Shown: positions 1 to 8,810, numbered from the stretch's first letter. The stretch is DNA of 18,022 nucleotides from JAIEPT01 sp038217425 (GCA_038217425.1 JBBQPM010000138.1:1-18022); one strand, 5' to 3'. The notes: generated by a model from the sequence alone, not told the origin. Translations and numbers: made by a program.

Positions 1-2
1 GG

Positions 3-125
3 CAACGCAACCGTCGTAAGACCACGGAACTCAAGCACACAGCCGAGGTCGTCACGTATCACCAGGAACGAAACCGCGCCGCTCGAAAGTCGCGCCAAAA
101 GTCGCCGATGCAGTTGCTAATTTAG
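3..125 (+). other. Open reading frame tail, possibly the C-terminus of a transposase (speculative)
   Basis: A reading frame is open from the window edge and stops at TAG 123-125. It encodes about 40 very basic residues, including TYHQERNRAARKSRQKS. It shows no CXXCH or other feature of the haem domain expected upstream of the next gene. Basic, His/Arg-rich tails of this kind occur at the ends of some DDE transposases, which is why I suggest one, but I cannot name a family. The frame is the same as that of the gene starting at 141, with the TAG and five codons between them. The next 15 bases (126-140) could then hold an element terminus. It may equally be non-coding or decayed sequence. Confidence 0.25.
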
Positions 126-140
126 CGCTGTAGAATTAAG

Positions 141-2123
141 ATGCCGCCCAAGGGCAAGGTCGACGAGGCCGTCATCGCGGATTTCGTTCAGTGGGTGCAG
201 GATGGGGCATTCGACCCGCGGGGCACGGCGACCCAGGCCGACAAGCAGCCCTCGAAGACTCAAGCCAGGGATCTGTGGTCCTTACGGCCCATCGCCCGAC
301 CGCCGGTTCCCGTGGTGAAGGATCGTGCCTGGCCGCGATCGGACATAGATCGTTTTGTGCTGGCGGAACTTGAGGCCAAGGGAATGAAGCCGGCCGGGGA
401 TGCGGAGACCTACGTCCTCTTGCGCCGACTTCATTACGTATTGACCGGGCTGCCTCCCACGCCGGAGCAGGTCGAAACCTTCGAAAAGCACGCCGACAGG
501 AACCGCTCAGCTGCGGTGGAGAAAACGATCGACAGCTTGCTGGCTTCGCCTCATTTTGGCGAACGCTGGGGCCGGCACTGGCTGGATCTGGCTCGCTACA
601 CCGATGTGAACGGCTCGACGGCCCCGGTCGCCTATCCGCAGGCCTGGCGGTATCGGCAATACGTCATCGACGCCTTCAATGCCGACAAGCCCTTCGATCG
701 CTTGGTGCGCGAGCAGATCGCCGGGGACCTCTTGCTCGCGAAAACGGCGGAGGAAAAAGCGTCCAACCTTATCGCCACCGGCTATCTGGCCCTGTTTCAC
801 ATCGTCGCCGCGGACCGTGATCCCGAACGGCGCAAGCTTGACGTGATCGATGACCAGCTCGACGTGCTGGGCAAGAATTTCCTCGGCATGTCGTTCGGCT
901 GCGCCCGCTGTCACGAGCACAAACTCGACCCCATCTCGACGCGCGACTATTACGCGCTGGCGGGCGTCTTCCGCAGCACGACCAACGTGAAGGGCGGATT
1001 CGGTTCCAGCGAACCGGAAGCGATTGCGCTGGGCCCGGTCGCGGCGGCGGTCCCCTTCTGGATGAAGGGGGACAAGGTGAAGGTGCTGGCCGTCCAGGAA
1101 GAAAAGAGTCCGCAAGATGTTGCCATTCGCATTTGGGGAGACGCGGACAACAAGGGCGCCGTCGTGCCACGCGGCTTCCCCAGGTTCGGAACCATGCAGC
1201 ATGCACCGGGCGTACCCGACGGGCAAAGTGGCCGACTTCAATTGACGGATTGGCTGCTCGATCCGGAAAATCCACTCGTTGCCCGTGTCGCTGTCAATCG
1301 ACTTTGGCAGCATGTCTTTGGCCAGGGACTGGTGCGCAGCACCGATAACTTCGGCACGACCGGCGATCCTCCGAGTCATCCCGAGCTCCTGGATTACCTG
1401 GCCCGGCGGTTCCGCGAGCATCATGGTTGGTCGTTCAAATCGCTAATCAAGGAGCTTTTGCTGACGCGTGCCTGGCAGCTCAGCGCAAGGGCCGACGAGA
1501 AGGTACGCCATGTCGATCCGGACAATCGCCTGTGCGGCCGCGCCAATCGCCGCCGCCAGGATGCCGAGGCGTTACACGATGCGATGTCCTTCGTTGCCGG
1601 GCGTCTGGATTTGACTCCCGGCGCATTCACGGCGCCGAAGTTTGGCGGCGGCAATCAAGCCAGCACGATCAACCTCGCGATTCCGGAAGAGACCTTGCGC
1701 AAACGCGCCATCTATTGGCCCGTCTTTCGCAAGGACATCCCAGCCGGCCTCGACGCGTTAAGCCTGTTCGACATGCCGATGGCCTCAGCGCCGTGCGGCA
1801 CGCGCGCGGTTTCAGTCGTGCCGGCGCAAAGCCTCTTCTTGCTGAATAGCCCGCTGGTCCAAGGCAAGGCGGATGCGCTGGCAGCGAAAATGCTCGAAGA
1901 CCCGCGTTTGAAGAACGATCCGGATCGAGTGAGTCAACTCTACGTTGTGTTATTCTCACGCCCGCCCACGAAGACCGAGAAGGAACGAACTGCGAGCGTC
2001 TTTGAAACGATGGTCAGGCGTCTTGGGCAGTCGGGCAATACCGCGATGGAGACACGCCGGATGGCGTGGAGTCATCTGTGTCAGGCCTTGCTGATTTCCA
2101 ATGAATTTCTGGTGGTGGAGTAA
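141..2123 (+). CDS. DUF1549/DUF1553 (PSCyt2-PSD1) protein, 5'-truncated, probable pseudogene
   Basis: The 660 residues begin MPPKGK, which is normally the last conserved segment of the N-terminal PSCyt1 haem domain. The signal peptide and the haem-binding CXXCH part are therefore absent. DUF1549 spans about residues 68-285 and contains a haem-c-like CARCH at 254-258. DUF1553 runs from about 365 to the end, with the family signature NRLWQHVFGQGLV followed by a DPPSHPELLDYLA segment. There is no Shine-Dalgarno before ATG 141 and no signal peptide, so this start is only the first in-frame ATG. An in-frame TAG lies at 123-125. The gene is followed after 1 nt by a DUF1501 gene, the usual partner. 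The family is exported and its function is unknown; haem binding is inferred from motifs. Without its leader the product would probably stay cytoplasmic, so it is likely non-functional or expressed only as a remnant. Family assignment is secure; functionality is doubtful. Confidence 0.88.
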   Translation: MPPKGKVDEAVIADFVQWVQDGAFDPRGTATQADKQPSKTQARDLWSLRPIARPPVPVVKDRAWPRSDIDRFVLAELEAKGMKPAGDAETYVLLRRLHYVLTGLPPTPEQVETFEKHADRNRSAAVEKTIDSLLASPHFGERWGRHWLDLARYTDVNGSTAPVAYPQAWRYRQYVIDAFNADKPFDRLVREQIAGDLLLAKTAEEKASNLIATGYLALFHIVAADRDPERRKLDVIDDQLDVLGKNFLGMSFGCARCHEHKLDPISTRDYYALAGVFRSTTNVKGGFGSSEPEAIALGPVAAAVPFWMKGDKVKVLAVQEEKSPQDVAIRIWGDADNKGAVVPRGFPRFGTMQHAPGVPDGQSGRLQLTDWLLDPENPLVARVAVNRLWQHVFGQGLVRSTDNFGTTGDPPSHPELLDYLARRFREHHGWSFKSLIKELLLTRAWQLSARADEKVRHVDPDNRLCGRANRRRQDAEALHDAMSFVAGRLDLTPGAFTAPKFGGGNQASTINLAIPEETLRKRAIYWPVFRKDIPAGLDALSLFDMPMASAPCGTRAVSVVPAQSLFLLNSPLVQGKADALAAKMLEDPRLKNDPDRVSQLYVVLFSRPPTKTEKERTASVFETMVRRLGQSGNTAMETRRMAWSHLCQALLISNEFLVVE

Positions 2124-2124
2124 C

Positions 2125-3588
2125 ATGGTACGCCGCGACGAATCTTGGTGTGGTCAGGCAGCGCCGCCGGCACAGTCTCGGCGCGATTTCTTGAAGCAGG
2201 CAGCACTCGGCTTCGGCTCGGTGGCGCTGGCCGCGCTGGTGGCGCCGACGGCAGGCGCCGCGGGTCCCCTGGCTGCCCGAGCTCCGCACTTCAGGCCGCG
2301 CGCCAAGCGAGTCATCTTTCTGTTCATGGAAGGGGGACCGTCCCACGTTGACTTGATCGATTACAAACCCGAGTTGTTTCGCCGCCACGGCCAGCGCTTG
2401 CCGTTTGATCTGCTGCCTCGTCAATGGCGTGAAGGCCGGGGCGAGTCGCCGGACGACTTTGGCCCCATCATGGCGACGCCGGTGAAGTTTGCCCGGCACG
2501 GACAATCCGGCCTCTGGCTCTCCGACGCCATGCCGAACGTTGCTCGCCATGCGGACAAGTTGTGTGTCATCAACGGCATGGTGTGCGACAGCCCCGAACA
2601 CGGCACGGCGGTGCAGCAGTTTCACACAGGCCTCTTCGTTCCGCGGCCTAGCATGGGAGCCTGGATGCTGTATGGACTGGGAACGGAAAACCAGGACTTG
2701 CCCGGATTCGTGGTCATCGCGCCCCCCGCCGGAAGCACCGTCAACTGCGGCAGCGACTTCTTGCCGGCCATCTATCAAGCGACGATCTTACGCGATGGCG
2801 GCGCGGCGACCGAGGAAAGGATTCGCTATCTGAATGCTCCCCCCTCGTCCGCGCTGATCCGCCAGGAGCAACTGGAGTTCTTGCGCGATGCCAACCGCGC
2901 ACATGCGCAGCGCAGCGGGGCCGACCCGCGCCTGGAAAGCGTCATCGAAGCCCACGAACTGGCGTTTCGCATGCAAGCGCGAGCGCCCGGGGTGTTCGAT
3001 CTCACCCAGGAATCCGCGGAAAGTTTGGCCTTGTATGGGGTAGATCAGCCGGAAACGCAATCGTTTGGCCGACAGTGCTTGCTCGCCCGACGCCTGGCGG
3101 AGGCCGGCGTGCGTTTCATTCAGGTCACCAGCAAAGGTTGGGATCACCATGGCACAATGTACAGCAGCTTGACGCGGAGTTGTGCCCGCGTCGATAAACC
3201 CATTGCTGGTCTGCTCACCGATCTTGAGCGGCGCGGCTTGCTGGAAGACACACTGGTGATGTGGAGCGGGGAGTTTGGCCGCACGCCATTGGTGCAAGGG
3301 GTTCGCGGCCGCACCGAGATCAACTATGCGGCGCTGGGCCGGGGACATAATCCCTACGGCTGGAGCCTGTGGATGGCGGGCGGCGGTGTGAAAGCCGGCT
3401 ATCGCCACGGCGCTACCGACCCCTTCGGCTTCCAGACGGTCGAGGGGCGTGTTCACGTACATGATCTCCACGCCACGATGTTGCACCTGCTGGGGCTGGA
3501 CCACGAACGCCTCACCTACCGACACGCTGGCCGCGACTTCCGCCTGACGGACGTTTACGGTCAAGTTGTGCAAAATATCGTGGCCTAG
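2125..3588 (+). CDS. DUF1501 family protein with Tat signal
   Basis: A 487-residue protein of the DUF1501 family (alkaline-phosphatase-like superfamily, hydrolase activity presumed but unproven). I chose ATG 2125 rather than in-frame ATG 2101, because GGAG at 2117-2120 lies 4 nt before it and 2101 overlaps the upstream gene. The N-terminus has a twin-arginine motif (SRRDFLKQ, residues 18-25) and an Ala-rich hydrophobic segment, indicating folded export by Tat. The family core starts near residue 60 (RVIFLFMEGGPSHVDL). Conserved motifs are GWDHHG at 338-343 and GEFGRTP at 382-388, followed by GRGHNPYG and an AGGGVKAG segment. The GHNPYG site differs from the D/N-H-W form in the other three DUF1501 proteins here. 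It begins 1 nt after the truncated DUF1549/DUF1553 gene, so the two were probably translationally coupled. With the upstream gene broken, its transcription may depend on a promoter outside the window. Confidence 0.93.
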   Translation: MVRRDESWCGQAAPPAQSRRDFLKQAALGFGSVALAALVAPTAGAAGPLAARAPHFRPRAKRVIFLFMEGGPSHVDLIDYKPELFRRHGQRLPFDLLPRQWREGRGESPDDFGPIMATPVKFARHGQSGLWLSDAMPNVARHADKLCVINGMVCDSPEHGTAVQQFHTGLFVPRPSMGAWMLYGLGTENQDLPGFVVIAPPAGSTVNCGSDFLPAIYQATILRDGGAATEERIRYLNAPPSSALIRQEQLEFLRDANRAHAQRSGADPRLESVIEAHELAFRMQARAPGVFDLTQESAESLALYGVDQPETQSFGRQCLLARRLAEAGVRFIQVTSKGWDHHGTMYSSLTRSCARVDKPIAGLLTDLERRGLLEDTLVMWSGEFGRTPLVQGVRGRTEINYAALGRGHNPYGWSLWMAGGGVKAGYRHGATDPFGFQTVEGRVHVHDLHATMLHLLGLDHERLTYRHAGRDFRLTDVYGQVVQNIVA

Positions 3589-3627
3589 CTGTGCCATCAG
3601 TGAGGTTCTTTTTTCCTCGACCCGGAC

Positions 3628-3636
3628 GGAGAAGGG
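3628..3636 (+). promoter_or_regulatory. Ribosome binding site fixing the start of the DUF1080 gene
   Basis: GGAGAAGGG lies 5 nt upstream of ATG 3642. It favours that start over the in-frame GTG at 3591, which has no comparable site and would put an Arg-rich stretch in front of the signal peptide. Confidence 0.7.
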
Positions 3637-3641
3637 CTGCA

Positions 3642-4664
3642 ATGGGAACGCGATGTTTTTGCCTCATGGCTGGATGGCTTCTCCTGGCCGGTGCGGCGAC
3701 CGGGCAACAGAAACGCCCCGCCAACATTGACCCGACCAAGGTGGATGAGGACTTTGCCGTACAAGGGGAATATGTCGGCACGATCATGGAGGACGGCAAG
3801 CAGCAGCCGTATGGCGTGCGCGTGGGTATCACGGCTAACGTGGGGGAGTTCAAGGCGATTGCCTTTCGTGGCGGGTTGCCCGGCGCGGGGTGGGACAAGA
3901 AGCTATCCGACGAGAAGAACAAGCGACTTGCCGAGTGGACAGGGCAGACCAAGGATGGGTTGACCAGCTTTCCCAAGTTTCTGCGCGGCAGTGCTTCCTT
4001 GCGCGACGGCACTTTGACGATCAACACAGCCGGTGACAAGATCGGCCAACTGAAACGCGTCCTCCGCGAGAGCCCGACGCTGGGGGCGAAACCGTCGCCG
4101 GGAGCCGTCGTTCTTTTTGACGGCAGCGGCCTGGATCATTTCGTGGCGCCCAGGACCAAAATGACCGAGGACAAGTTGCTGACCGTGGGAGCGCGGACCA
4201 AGCGAAACTTCGCCGATTTTCTCTTGCACCTGGAGTTCCGTGTTCCCTACCTGCGCAGCCCGGGACATAGCGCGGTCTTTCTGCAAAACAGCTATCATCT
4301 GGCGGTGGCCGGCAGATCCTTTGGCACGGGGACCCTCTCCGATCTCGGCTGCGGCGGCATTCGCTGGGTTCGCGCGCCCGACGAAAACATGTGCTTCCCA
4401 CCGTTGACCTGGCAGACGCTTGACGTGGATTACACCGCTGCCCGCTTCAGCCCCGACGGCAAGGTCGTCCAGAAACCGATCGTCACCATCCGTCACAACG
4501 ACGTGGTGATTCACGATCGCGTAGAGTTGCCGGAGATGCCGCCGGTTTATCGTGGCGGCGGGACCGATCCACTGTCTCCGCAGGGGGGACCCTTGCAATT
4601 TCAAAGCCACGCGGACGACAAGCACTATGTCTTCCGCAACATCTGGATCATGGAAAGGAAGTAA
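3642..4664 (+). CDS. Secreted DUF1080 (3-keto-disaccharide hydrolase-like) protein
   Basis: A 340-residue protein. Residues 1-23 form a Sec-type signal peptide (hydrophobic LMAGWLLLAGAATG, then QQKRP). Residues about 25-145 form an N-terminal module seen with DUF1080 in planctomycetes (starting NIDPTKVDEDFAVQGEY). DUF1080 proper covers about 150-340 and opens with VVLFDGSGLDHF; its end contains GPLQFQSHADDKHYVFRNIWI, the typical last strands of this concanavalin-like jelly roll. Some members of the family hydrolyse 3-keto-glycosides after an oxidoreductase has acted. That activity is possible here but not shown by the sequence. The frame extends upstream to GTG 3591, but the ribosome binding site and leader support ATG 3642. 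It lies 53 nt after the DUF1501 gene and 2 nt before the PQQ-like propeller gene, so it is probably co-transcribed with both. Confidence 0.9.
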   Translation: MGTRCFCLMAGWLLLAGAATGQQKRPANIDPTKVDEDFAVQGEYVGTIMEDGKQQPYGVRVGITANVGEFKAIAFRGGLPGAGWDKKLSDEKNKRLAEWTGQTKDGLTSFPKFLRGSASLRDGTLTINTAGDKIGQLKRVLRESPTLGAKPSPGAVVLFDGSGLDHFVAPRTKMTEDKLLTVGARTKRNFADFLLHLEFRVPYLRSPGHSAVFLQNSYHLAVAGRSFGTGTLSDLGCGGIRWVRAPDENMCFPPLTWQTLDVDYTAARFSPDGKVVQKPIVTIRHNDVVIHDRVELPEMPPVYRGGGTDPLSPQGGPLQFQSHADDKHYVFRNIWIMERK

Positions 4665-4666
4665 CG

Positions 4667-6076
4667 GTGAAAGGATTGTCATACGCTCGGCTCTCAGCAA
4701 GGATTCTCCTCTCAATCATTGGTGTGGTTGCAGTTTCGCTCTCAGTACGGTCGGCGGAACCGATAGGTTGGCGAACCGACGGCACGGGAAGTTATCCCAA
4801 GGCCCAGCCGCCGGTGGAGTGGTCAACCACCAAGAACGTGGTCTGGAAAACGCCAATGCCGGGCGCCAGCAATAGTATTCCCGTGCTGCTGGGGCATCGC
4901 GTCTTCATCTGCTCGGAACCATGTATGCTCTTGTGCTTGCACAAGGAAGACGGCCGCATCCTCTGGCAAAAGAACAGCAGCCTTGCCGAAATAGACATCG
5001 AGCCGGCACTGCGCGAGAAAATCAAGCTGGAGCAAGCCGAGGCGGCTCGACTGGACAAGGAAGTCTCCGGCCTGGGCCGGGAATCGGAGGCCCTGCGGAA
5101 GAAACTCAAGGAGTTGCCCACGGCCAAGGCGGATATCGAGAAGAAACTCGAAGAACTCAAGGGTAAGTCTGAATCGCTGAAGGAGCGAAAGCAGAAACTG
5201 ACTCTGGCCGCCCACTACACCGAGCGAAACAAACAGCCGACCGCGGGTTACTCCTCGCCGACTCCCGTGACGAATGGCAGGGAGGTTTTCGTCGCGTTCG
5301 GCAACGGGCTTGTTGCCTGTTTCGATCTCGACGGCAAGCGCAAATGGCTCAAACTGATTGAGCAATCGACCGCGCCCTTCGCCCATTCCAACTCGCCCGT
5401 GCTGGTCGGCGACAAGGTTTTGATTCATTTCGCCGACCTGGTCGCTCTGCGCGCCGCGGACGGCTCGGAAATCTGGCGGCTTAAGAAAACCCCGGCCCAC
5501 GGAACTCTTACGCTCGCTCGCATTGGCAATACTGACGTCGCCATCACGCCGCATGGTCTGATGGTACGCGTGGACGATGGCGCCCTACTCGCCGATGGAC
5601 TGGGAATGTGCGGCGCCAACTCGCCGATCTTGCACGACGGCGTGGTGTACTTCGTGCGCGGCTCGGCAACGGCCGTGCGCTTGCCGGAAAAGCTGGCCGC
5701 CCCGGCAAAACTGCAGCCTCTCTGGAAGGGCAAAGTCAAAGGCGGCGGTTACTGGTTTCCTTCTCCGGCGCTCCACGATGGCCTTCTATACGCGATCGAC
5801 GATCGCGGCATTTTCTCGGTGCTCGAAGCGAAGTCGGGCAAGCTGATCTTTGAGGAACGCATCGAACTGGACGGCACCCACTATCCGAGTGTTTCCGTTG
5901 CAGGCAATAAAGTTTTTTTGAGCACCGACAAGGGAAACACACTCGTGGTGAAGGCAGGTCCGAAGTTCGAGGTCGTCGGACGAAATCAACTGGAGCCGTT
6001 CCGCAGCTCACTGGTGTTCGAAGGCAAACGAATGTACGTGCGGACCCAGAAGCACTTGTTCTGCATCGGCGAGTAG
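4667..6076 (+). CDS. Secreted PQQ-like beta-propeller protein with a coiled-coil insertion
   Basis: A 469-residue protein starting at GTG 4667, with AAGGAAG at 4655-4661 placed 5 nt before it. Residues 1-30 are a signal peptide (basic start, SIIGVVAVSLSVRSA). The rest resembles PQQ_2/BamB-type propellers, with recurring blade motifs such as KEDGRILWQK near 93, NGLVACFDLDGKRKW near 218 and DRGIFSVLEAKSGKLIFEE near 383. Residues about 107-182, between blades, are unlike a propeller. They are strongly charged and helical, rich in Glu, Lys and Leu with heptad spacing (SEALRKKLKELPTAKADIEK), and predict an antiparallel coiled coil. Whether PQQ is bound is unknown, and many such propellers are purely structural. 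The gene starts 2 nt after the DUF1080 gene. A quinoprotein dehydrogenase role feeding a keto-sugar to DUF1080 is attractive but is inference only. Confidence 0.88.
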   Translation: MKGLSYARLSARILLSIIGVVAVSLSVRSAEPIGWRTDGTGSYPKAQPPVEWSTTKNVVWKTPMPGASNSIPVLLGHRVFICSEPCMLLCLHKEDGRILWQKNSSLAEIDIEPALREKIKLEQAEAARLDKEVSGLGRESEALRKKLKELPTAKADIEKKLEELKGKSESLKERKQKLTLAAHYTERNKQPTAGYSSPTPVTNGREVFVAFGNGLVACFDLDGKRKWLKLIEQSTAPFAHSNSPVLVGDKVLIHFADLVALRAADGSEIWRLKKTPAHGTLTLARIGNTDVAITPHGLMVRVDDGALLADGLGMCGANSPILHDGVVYFVRGSATAVRLPEKLAAPAKLQPLWKGKVKGGGYWFPSPALHDGLLYAIDDRGIFSVLEAKSGKLIFEERIELDGTHYPSVSVAGNKVFLSTDKGNTLVVKAGPKFEVVGRNQLEPFRSSLVFEGKRMYVRTQKHLFCIGE

Positions 6077-6231
6077 ATGGCAGAAACGTGGGAACGATCG
6101 ACCTGCCGTGATTTCACAAGAATAGCGTTACCTTTTTCACTGTCAGGGAACATGTAGGCATGGTATATTCTGGCTGACCTGCCCGCTTCGCCGCCTTCGC
6201 TTTCCTGCCGTTTGTTTCAAGGGTGTCGTTC
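6077..6231. other. Intergenic region between clusters A and B
   Basis: These 155 bases hold no credible gene. A TATATT at 6164-6169 inside an AT-richer stretch could be a -10 element, but the expected -35 position reads TGTCAG, a weak match, so a promoter here is only a possibility. This is the longest gap before the duplicated gene pairs and the natural place for their promoter. I see no convincing terminator hairpin after 6076. Confidence 0.3.
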
Positions 6232-8790
6232 ATGACGCGCCTCTCCATCGTATTCCTGACGCTGGTTGGATTTGGGTTCATCGCACCCCAGGCTTTGGCG
6301 GTGGAACCGGCCGTGCCCGCGGGGCCTCTGTTCAGCCGACACGTCGTGCCGATTTTCAGCAAGCTTGGTTGCAACGCCGGTGCCTGCCACGGCGCCGTGC
6401 AAGGGCAGAATGGTTTTCGCCTGAGCCTCTTCGGCATGGAACCGGTCCTAGATCACGTGCGGCTTCTCCGCGATAGCGGTGGCCGTCGCATCAACACGAT
6501 CGATCCCGATGCCAGCTTGTTGCTCCTCAAGGCCTCGGGACAGTCCACCCATCGCGGCGGCATGCGGACCACGCCGGGCAGTGCCGATTATCGGATACTG
6601 CGTGACTGGCTGGGCCAGGGTGCAAAACTCGACGCGGTGGAAAAATCGCTCATCAATCGCCTGAGGGTTTCGCCCCAGGAAAAACTCGGCAAGGCGGGCG
6701 AAACCTATCCGCTCAAGGTCGAAGCGACCTTCGCTGATGGCACCGTCGAAGACGTCACCGCGCTCTGTACGTTCGAGTCCAACAATAAGGACGTCGCTGA
6801 TGTCGATCGAATGGGACAGGTTCGACTCACGGGCGTCGGCGATGCGCCGATCGTGGTCCGCTATCGATCGCAACCCGCGCTGGCGACGGTGCTCGTGCCA
6901 GGCAAGCCGCTGGACAAATTTCCCGCCCTTGTCGAGAAGAACTTCATCGACAAGCACATCTTCGCCAAGCTGCGCAAGCTGAACATCGAGCCGTCCGATG
7001 AATGCGATGATGCGACTTTTCTGCGCCGCGTCAGCCTCGATGTCACGGGGGCCTTGCCGACGCCCGACGAGGTACGCAAATTCCTCGCGGACCCTGATCC
7101 AGCCAGGCGTGCAATAAAGATCGATCAACTGCTGGAGCAGCCGGGCTACACCGCCGTGTGGGCGACGAAGTTCGCGGACCTGCTCAAAGCCCGCATCAGC
7201 TACGAAGATTTCACGCATCAACCCGCGCAGGCCAGCATCCGGCAGTTCTACGATTGGACGCGGGCTCGCCTCAAGGACAACACGCCCTACGACGAGATGG
7301 TCGCACGCATGGTGCTCGCCACCAGTCTTGACGGACGATCGCGTGAGGAATGGATTGACGAGGTCATCGAAAGCTACAGTGACACTTTTTCCGACAAGAT
7401 CGGCAAGAGCCGCTACGTCGATCGCAAAACGCTGGACCTTTTCTGGCATCGTTTCGATTCCGTCGGCGTCAAAGGGGCGGTGCAGTTCGCCCATTCCTTC
7501 CTCGGATTGCGTTTACAATGTGCTCAGTGTCATCGGCACCCGTCGGATGTATGGACTCAGGACGATGTGCTCAGTCTGTCGAATTTCTTCATGCGGACCA
7601 AGGCCAACACCGGCGTGATGTCGGTCAAGGAGGCGGGGCAAATCAAGAAGACCCTGGGCACGGGCCTCACCGCGACCGAGAAGAACAAGCTGACCGAGGC
7701 AGCGAAGAAATTCGCTGACGGAGGCAAAAAACTGCATGACCAGGCGAAAGCAAAGAAGGGCAACAAGGCGGATGCGGATCGGTTGCAGGCGGAAGCCACG
7801 GCTCTGGCTCAACGCGCTGGCGCGATCACTCGTGCGATCAAGATTCTAGAAGTTTCCTACGTCGGTCATGTAAAGGGAAACGCGTTTGGTTGGGCCAGCG
7901 TCACCAGTCCACTGGGAACGCAAAATTCGGAGACGTTCCGCTTGCTCGGCGAACGCGACAATGCGAAGATCGCCGATGAGCAGGACCCGCGTGATCTGCT
8001 CGTGAAATGGATGCGCAGTTCGGACAATCCGTTCTTCGCCAGAGCAATCGTGAACCGCGTCTGGGCGCATTACTTTGGCCGCGGCATCGTCGATCCGCCG
8101 GATGATCTGTCGCCGCTCAACCCGCCGACGCATCCGGAGCTATTGCAGGAGTTGGAGGATTCCTTTGTCAAACAACAGTACGATCTGAAATGGCTGCATC
8201 GCACGATCATGAACAGCGCGACTTATCAGCGTTCGAGCCGCACGAGGCCGACGAATCAATTCGATAGCCGCAATTTCGCGTCGTTCCATCCGCGGCGCAT
8301 GCCGGCGGAGATACTGGTGGATGCATTGGGCCAGGCGACGGGCGTGCCGGAAGTATTCAAGGCGGGTGGAGCGCCGGTGGCCAAGGCGATCGAGATTCCG
8401 GGGACGATTGCCGATCGCATGGTAGGCAATCCGTCGGTCGAGCTTGCCTTCACCATCTTCGGCCGTCCGACACGCAACGCCGAGGCGCTGTGTGACTGCG
8501 ACCGCGAAAACCGCCCAGCGCTCGTGCAGAGCCTGTACCTGGCGAATCATCCCGATTTGCTGAAAAAGATCAGTTCGCCCAAGGGACGATTGACGGAGTT
8601 GCTTAAGTCGCAATCGGACGATGCCCGGCGCATTGACGATCTGTACCTGTGGACGCTGAGCCGCCTGCCGACGGACGCGGAACGTCAAATCTGTGTCGAG
8701 CACGTGCGAAAAAATGCGTCGGTGATTCGTGGTTTCGAGGGGCTATTGTGGAGTCTGCTGAATACCCGCGAGTTTATTCTGAATCATTGA
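6232..8790 (+). CDS. Secreted CX4CH-Big_2-DUF1549-DUF1553 protein, copy 1
   Basis: An 852-residue protein. ATG 6232 is preceded by AAGGG at 6219-6223 with an 8-nt gap; GTG 6223 is in frame but overlaps that site. Residues 1-25 are a signal peptide (LSIVFLTLVGFGFIAPQALA). Residues about 32-135 form a cytochrome-like domain with C47-X4-C52-H53. Residues about 140-225 resemble a Big_2 immunoglobulin-like domain (VEATFADGTVEDVT, ending DAPIVVRYRS). DUF1549 spans about 236-453 with CAQCH at 430-434. DUF1553 spans about 587-852 (FFARAIVNRVWAHYFGRG). Between them, about 463-539, is a Lys/Ala-rich helical insert. The protein is presumably exported and haem-binding; its reaction is unknown. It is followed by its DUF1501 partner after 20 nt and is paralogous to the gene at 10191. 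Family assignment is firm; function is not. Confidence 0.93.
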   Translation: MTRLSIVFLTLVGFGFIAPQALAVEPAVPAGPLFSRHVVPIFSKLGCNAGACHGAVQGQNGFRLSLFGMEPVLDHVRLLRDSGGRRINTIDPDASLLLLKASGQSTHRGGMRTTPGSADYRILRDWLGQGAKLDAVEKSLINRLRVSPQEKLGKAGETYPLKVEATFADGTVEDVTALCTFESNNKDVADVDRMGQVRLTGVGDAPIVVRYRSQPALATVLVPGKPLDKFPALVEKNFIDKHIFAKLRKLNIEPSDECDDATFLRRVSLDVTGALPTPDEVRKFLADPDPARRAIKIDQLLEQPGYTAVWATKFADLLKARISYEDFTHQPAQASIRQFYDWTRARLKDNTPYDEMVARMVLATSLDGRSREEWIDEVIESYSDTFSDKIGKSRYVDRKTLDLFWHRFDSVGVKGAVQFAHSFLGLRLQCAQCHRHPSDVWTQDDVLSLSNFFMRTKANTGVMSVKEAGQIKKTLGTGLTATEKNKLTEAAKKFADGGKKLHDQAKAKKGNKADADRLQAEATALAQRAGAITRAIKILEVSYVGHVKGNAFGWASVTSPLGTQNSETFRLLGERDNAKIADEQDPRDLLVKWMRSSDNPFFARAIVNRVWAHYFGRGIVDPPDDLSPLNPPTHPELLQELEDSFVKQQYDLKWLHRTIMNSATYQRSSRTRPTNQFDSRNFASFHPRRMPAEILVDALGQATGVPEVFKAGGAPVAKAIEIPGTIADRMVGNPSVELAFTIFGRPTRNAEALCDCDRENRPALVQSLYLANHPDLLKKISSPKGRLTELLKSQSDDARRIDDLYLWTLSRLPTDAERQICVEHVRKNASVIRGFEGLLWSLLNTREFILNH

Positions 8791-8797
8791 GACTGAA

Positions 8798-8803
8798 GGG
8801 GAG
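8798..8803 (+). promoter_or_regulatory. Ribosome binding site fixing the start of the second DUF1501 gene
   Basis: GGGGAG lies 7 nt before ATG 8811. The open frame extends upstream to 8649 inside the preceding gene, but this site and the Tat leader beginning at 8811 decide the start. Confidence 0.7.
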
Positions 8804-8810
8804 ACAATCC

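Noticed and set aside
507..1424. 305-codon open frame on the - strand
   Set aside because: Antisense shadow of the first DUF1549/DUF1553 gene; its composition is that of a reverse-frame artefact.
6141..6169. Promoter from TATATT with an upstream TGTCAG
   Set aside because: Only the -10 half is convincing; kept as a note in the intergenic entry and not as a feature.
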